Shown here piece by piece: positions 60,101 through 64,000 of a stretch of 64,000 nucleotides of DNA. The notes beneath the pieces were generated by a model, which searched no databases, was not told where the DNA came from, and saw nothing but the letters and a program-made list of their open reading frames with translations. The translations under genes were made by a program, and so were the position numbers. The stretch's first letter is position 1. Each line of letters begins with the position of its first letter. Source of the DNA: Tigriopus japonicus (taxonomy: Eukaryota; Arthropoda; Copepoda; Harpacticoida; Harpacticidae); assembly GCA_010645155.1 (NCBI GenBank), contig CM021318.1, forward strand, positions 11,297,796-11,361,795. Reading direction: 5' to 3'.

Positions 60101-61594
60101 CTAGTGTGTTGATGCTTGGATTGCTCACGACGACGACGACGACGAAGACGACCTTGGATCAACTTGAGACGCAATTCTTACTCGAATCTGTTCTCGGTTC
60201 ATTTAGGCACACCTCGTCACCAACTGAATGCACTTTAACTACCTCATCGTAGCTTGTGGCTCCAAGATAAATGATCTTGGGCTATTCATCAATGATGCAG
60301 GTTGACAGGTCCTTCACTGGTTGCATCCGAAAATAATGTGTGGGAATTTCCCCCTCTACGCTTTTGCATGCGTTCCATTCTTTTCGGACACCAAGTTGCT
60401 TGGAGACAAGCCTTCTTTAAGTCTCTCACCCTTCAATTTCTTACCACTGAAGTTTCATCCGACTTTCCTTTCCCTCGATCGATGAGGAATTGGAGAGGAG
60501 ATGTAGCAATTGTATACCTAAGGTTATTTGCCAAGGTACCAAGCCCACACTTAAGTTTGTTATGAGATGCTTGCTTCGTTGTTTCGGGAAGACTTTGAGA
60601 GAGAGACAGAGAAGAGTCTGTTTGAGATTGAACTCGTTGCCTTGCCAAAACGAGGCCCTCGACAAAAACAACGTTGATTTGCGCATAATGGCATCAAATG
60701 GTGGCATGAATGCTTAAAGCATTGTTATTGCTCGGGAATTTTACACACTACGCATTTTCTACTTGTCTATTGCAGTGGCCTTGCGAGCACAAAAGGACGT
60801 GAATTCTAATTCGACCATCTTGGCCAATTATGATCTTCAGCTCATCATTTATGATGGACAATGTACCGCTGATGTGGTCATGAAGCGGTTCATCGATATC
60901 ATAACTCATCATGAGTTTAAATCAAAGATTGTCGGTATTCTAGGTAAGCACTTTCGAACCGTGTGAAGTTTGCTGTATGTGGACATCTCTTGGTTCCCTT
61001 TTTTGATAGAGATGTCAAAACCAGGAAAGGTCACACCACAAAATACCGCTTTTAACTGAACATTAAGTACTCGATGGAGTTTTTCCTCCATTTTACATGG
61101 CGTCTACGGGGAATGCAATGATTGTTCCTAAAAGAAAAGATGATATTGTTAGTAGGCAAGGCCAAAGGCCTGACTCATCATCCCCATTAAGCTTGTGTAA
61201 AAGACATACTATATTTATTGGCGTACGTACGAATGTTTGCAGAACGTTCCCGTCTTTCTTAAGTTGTTTGAGCCTGAGGGTATGAGGCAATGGGAAACTA
61301 GTTGTGCCCAGTAGAATATTAATGCCTAACTCCAGAGATTCCGGATCTTGTTCAACACGTAGAAAAAGCTCCCATCTTAACACTAGTGGAGAAGTGGTTA
61401 TTTGAGAGGACACCACTTGATTTCCTTGATTTTCCAGGCCCAGCTTGTTCAGACACGATCCAACCCATCGCAGGCGTCTCTAAACACTTTCGAAGTGTGG
61501 TTATTACCTACAGTGCCGAAGGATCCATCAAAGATGCAGGCGAAAGCCAATACCCATATTTCTTCAGAACCATTGCGGAAAATAAACAGTACAA
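51156..61594 (+). CDS. Class C GPCR, GABA-B-receptor-like, with OpuAC-like N-terminal domain (3' exons outside window)
   Basis: Exons 51156-51526, 51996-52139, 52216-52377, 54760-54881, 58319-58629, 59549-59867, 60776-60943 and 61438-61594 join in phase to 584 residues; the transmembrane part lies beyond the window. ATG in CACCATGG; signal sequence (residues 27-38 very hydrophobic, cleavage likely near 43). Residues about 55-440 resemble bacterial glycine-betaine-binding OpuAC/ProX proteins: VEIKILTSDRTTHLLISTIL then LGYNNTTLIHLDD; INMEMWLPPNF then VEDLGRLGLGGRFGWFIP; and near 425 the VACQWLNEE helix. From about 450 a GABA-B-type Venus flytrap begins: LIIGGIFPIRG, VALRAQKDVNSN, YDLQLIIYDGQC, IVGILGPACSDTIQPIAGVS, then SQYPYFFRTIAENKQY. 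N-glycosylation sites (NTT, NFT, NLT, NST) fit an ectodomain. Introns of up to 3.4 kb hold at least four mobile elements. Which receptor it is, and any ligand, are unknown. Confidence 0.87.
52672..53171. mobile_element. Foldback element in receptor intron 3
   Basis: Arms GGTTGCTCAAATGAGCGTTT (52673) and the inverse AACGCTCACTTGAGCATC (ends near 53169), plus matching TTGCTCTGCCCATTTTG and CAAAATGGGCTGAGC. Same family as 14050-14655. Confidence 0.78.
53229..53376 (-). repeat. About 150-bp interspersed repeat (copy 3, reversed)
   Basis: Reverse orientation of the 27295 and 47258 repeats (CACGGTGTTCCGAATGG, CAATGGGAAACAACTTT). As at 47030-47403 it lies beside a foldback arm. Confidence 0.72.
53844..54055 (-). 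mobile_element. Fragment of the 8791-9055 inverted-repeat family
   Basis: GGACGAATTCAGTTGGGGAT, GGGCCAAAATGGCTAGGGAT and GACAATCAATCGAAACAAGA match the reverse strand of 8791-9055. The far arm is lost. It lies in receptor intron 3. Confidence 0.75.
55065..55336. mobile_element. hAT MITE, 272 bp, in receptor intron 4
   Basis: Ends TAGTGATCTGACTTGG and CCTAGATTCCACATCACTA. Flanks TGATTTTG (55057-55064) and AGATTTTG (55337-55344) match at 7 of 8. The interior is homologous to 22528-22792, so it is an older copy of the same family. Confidence 0.85.
57054..57450. mobile_element. Long-inverted-repeat MITE, 397 bp, in receptor intron 4
   Basis: Left AGTGCGCTATCTAGTGGATT and right AATCCACTAGATGGCGCACT are inverse, and pairing continues inward (CAGCTG, ACTTGAAGATGGC, ACATCAGTTTTG) for more than 100 bp. 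No target duplication recognised, so the superfamily is open. Confidence 0.8.
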
Positions 61595-61864
61595 GTGAGT
61601 TCTGTGTCTCCTTCAGGTAGTAGTGTTGGTGGCGTCTTTGTCGTTGATCAACGCCCAATCACATAATATATGTACATGTAGGCGAGATATCCTTATTTCA
61701 ATGTACTGTATGTAGGTCCACATCTTACTCTTACTTAAGAAAGTACTTTGATTTAACAAAAAACAGCGAGGATGATTGAGATCAAGCCAAGGGCGTGAGA
61801 ATGAGAGAAAGCAAAAGCTTGATTGGCTTTCATGTGTGGAAGGCACATACCTACGTGTGGATAG

Positions 61865-64000
61865 TAGAGTTGGGCATCGGATCCGACTTTTCGGATCCGA
61901 TCTGATCCGTTCCGACTTTTCGGATTCGTTCGGATTGAGGCAAGATTTTTCGGATTCGAATTCGTTTGGATTGAGGCAAGATTTTTTGGATTTGGATTCA
62001 TTCGTATTGAGACAAGATTTTTTGGATTCGGATTCCTTCGGATTGAGACAAGATTTTTCGGATTCGAATTCCTTCGGATTGAGACAAGATTTTTCGGATT
62101 CGGATTCCTTCAGATTGAGGCAAGATTTTTCGGATTCGGATTCCTTGGGATTGAGACCATATTTTTCGGAATCAGATTCGTTCGGATTAGAGCTGTGCAT
62201 CGGATCCGAAAGGTCCCCAAAATCCAATCCGAACTTGGTTTCTATAATCCGAATCCGAATCCGAAAATTTGCTACTCAATCCGAACGAATCCCAATCCGA
62301 AAATCTTCTGCCCAATCCGAACGAATCCCAATCCGAAAATCTTCTGCCCAATCCGAACGAATCCGAATCCGAAAATATAACGCAAAATCCGAAAAAAATC
62401 CGAAAATTTGGCGATAATCCGAAAAAATCCGAAAATTTGTAGCTCAATCTGACATTAATCCAAAAATTTTTGCTTATTCCGATTTAAAACTGATTATTTT
62501 GTTATTTTGGCCTAAATTAGAAATACCAATACTATTTCAACTAGAAGTGCCCAAAACAATTCTTTTAAATATAATATATTTTATTAATATTTCCACATTT
62601 TGCCTTGCTTTTTTTAAATAATTTGGCATTTTCCAGGAAAAAATAAGCATTTTCTTGGTGTTTTAGGCAAAATATTTCAGGACAATTGGAGCAAGTTAGT
62701 GAATGGTCTTTGCACAGTAGAGTTTTCCAAAATGAACCAAATATGTTTAAATGTTTACAATAGGATATTTATTCAAAAAATCAAAATCATACCAACAGTC
62801 AAATGCAGAAAAAACTGCGTATTCAATTGGGTTAAAAAATTATCTTTAAATCAGTTTGGTGTCAAGTGGGCTGATATTTACGCACTTAATTGTAATCTAG
62901 GAGTGAATACTTGGCAAAATCTTTCAATTTTATTCAAGAAGGATGATTTTGCTTTAGAAACTTTTTTGTAACTTTTCGATGCTTTTTTACTACAAAACCT
63001 TTCTTTGATTCTCTTAATATAGAAATATTTGATCTGCAAATGCTATTATTTATTTGGTAAAGCCTGAAACATTTAAATACCTTGTGGAGTCATTAAAAAT
63101 TCAAAGTTGAAGGCAGGAGATTGCACTTGTCTCGTAATGAAAATATTGTGAATTGAAATAAAAAAGTAAAATGAAAAACTCGGATTGGTTTCGGATTATG
63201 TCGGATCCGAAAAATATTTCGCAAATCCAAATCCAAATCCGACAGGCTTTGGTGAATCCGAACGAATCCGAATCCGATCGGATTCGGATCCGATGCACAG
63301 CTCTCTTTCGGATTCGTTCGGATTCGTCTAAGCTTGTTGGATTCGGATTCGGATTTCCGTAATATTTGTTCGGATCCGACACAATCCGAAACCAATCCAA
63401 ACTTTTAAGTTCACTTTTTTATTTCAATTCACAATATCTCCATTTTGAAACCATTTTTAATTGATAAATAAAATGCAATTTCCTGCCTTTAGCGTTAAAA
63501 TTTTTAATGACTCAACAAGGTATTTAAATGTTTCATATTTTACCAAATTTATAATAGTACTTGCAGATCAAATATTTTTTTTCAAGAGAATCAAATGTTG
63601 TGTGGTAAAAAGCATCAAGCAGTTACAAACAATCATTAAAGCAGGTTTATCATCCTTAACAGACACATTGAAAGATTTTGCCAATTTTCACCACTGGAAT
63701 ATAATTCAGTACGTAGATATCATTGAAATTAATAGACTTTTTAGCAAATCCTTAGACATCCTTAAATCCATTTAGACACCCTTGACAGGTCGTTGCATTT
63801 TGGCAGGTGTATACAAGGAGTAAAAAATATTTGCTCATTTCAAATAGTATTTTAAGGACAGAGAGTTTCTTCTTCCAAGTTTTGAGACCAGAGAAATATG
63901 AGAATACCCATTTAAACTTCCACCAACACATGTCTTGCAAAATTTGTTAAATTTGATTATTTTTGACGCCAACATAAACTGCTCCATAGGAATCTTTTCA
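61865..64000. mobile_element. hAT element with CGGATTCGGATTC arrays, running off the window
   Basis: Starts TAGAGTTGGGCATCGGATCC; the left flank is GTGGATAG. From 61910 to 62180 it is a tandem array of about 36-bp units (CGGATTCGGATTCCTTCGGA then TTGAGACAAGATTTTT), which yields the illusory Ser/Asp/Phe-rich proteins on both strands. It is interrupted at 62188-63305 by a second family member and resumes at 63306. The right end lies past 64000. Confidence 0.78.
62188..63305. mobile_element. Inner hAT element, 1118 bp, nested in its own family
   Basis: Ends TAGAGCTGTGCATCGGATCC and the inverse GGATCCGATGCACAGCTCT (last base changed). Flanks GTTCGGAT (62180-62187) and TTTCGGAT (63306-63313) match at 7 of 8. 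Arrays of AATCCGAACGAATCC words lie inside the left end. Its sequence at about 63000-63180 is matched in reverse by the outer element at 63400-63560, so it inserted in opposite orientation. Its 90-codon frame at 62699 shows no transposase motif. Confidence 0.85.

Noticed and set aside
61613..62447. Long Ser/Asp/Phe- and Glu/Ser/Lys-rich open frames on both strands
   Set aside because: They are translations of the 36-bp CGGATTCGGATTC array of a hAT element; both strands are open only because the unit length is a multiple of three.

Overview
The window looks like animal nuclear DNA, most likely from an arthropod (my best guess is a crustacean such as a copepod). Genes are split by short GT-AG introns and sit in AT-rich DNA full of transposon remnants. 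The recognisable proteins are metazoan: flotillin-1, eIF3 subunit C, TRAP-beta, the SMC5/6 kleisin Nse4, a MaoC/hydratase-2 protein and a GABA-B-like class C receptor. No bacterial operon, CRISPR array or viral gene is visible. There are two runs of N (8271-8420 and 42571-42644).

Layout. 1-871: LINE reverse-transcriptase relic. 1459-3871: flotillin-1 copy A, 5' end outside the window. 4.8-11.1 kb: a reversed jockey-like LINE, a 1.25 kb hAT element and an AT-rich 36-bp minisatellite. 11576-15717: flotillin-1 copy B, complete in five exons, with three transposons in its introns. 18005-21803 (minus): eIF3c in seven exons, convergent with flotillin B. 23471-24237: TRAP-beta, divergent from eIF3c. 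25.4-30.1 kb: transposon-rich, ending in a Mutator-like element just upstream of Nse4 (30264-31262). 32481-34915 (minus): hydratase-2-like gene, convergent with Nse4. 35.2-51.1 kb: no gene I can support, but several hAT elements, a SINE, a LINE scrap and a large diverged inverted repeat pair. 51156-61594: eight exons of a class C receptor that continues beyond the window. 61865-64000: a hAT element with a second copy of its own family inserted in it.

The genes are housekeeping or signalling loci with no shared pathway: membrane microdomain scaffolds, translation initiation, ER translocation, genome maintenance, lipid metabolism and signalling. The dominant structure is the mobile DNA. At least nine non-autonomous hAT elements can be delimited to the base by 8-bp target duplications, five exact among the diverse families plus three exact in one 710-bp family. 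Several families carry private subterminal arrays of short motifs behind a shared TAGKGA-type end.

Most interesting leads: the receptor appears to join an OpuAC/ProX-like (glycine-betaine-binding) ectodomain to a GABA-B-type Venus flytrap; the hydratase-2 protein has lost the catalytic His of its signature; flotillin-1 is duplicated in tandem with identical exon sizes; and TRAP-beta has a stop-free, frame-preserving 69-nt intron.
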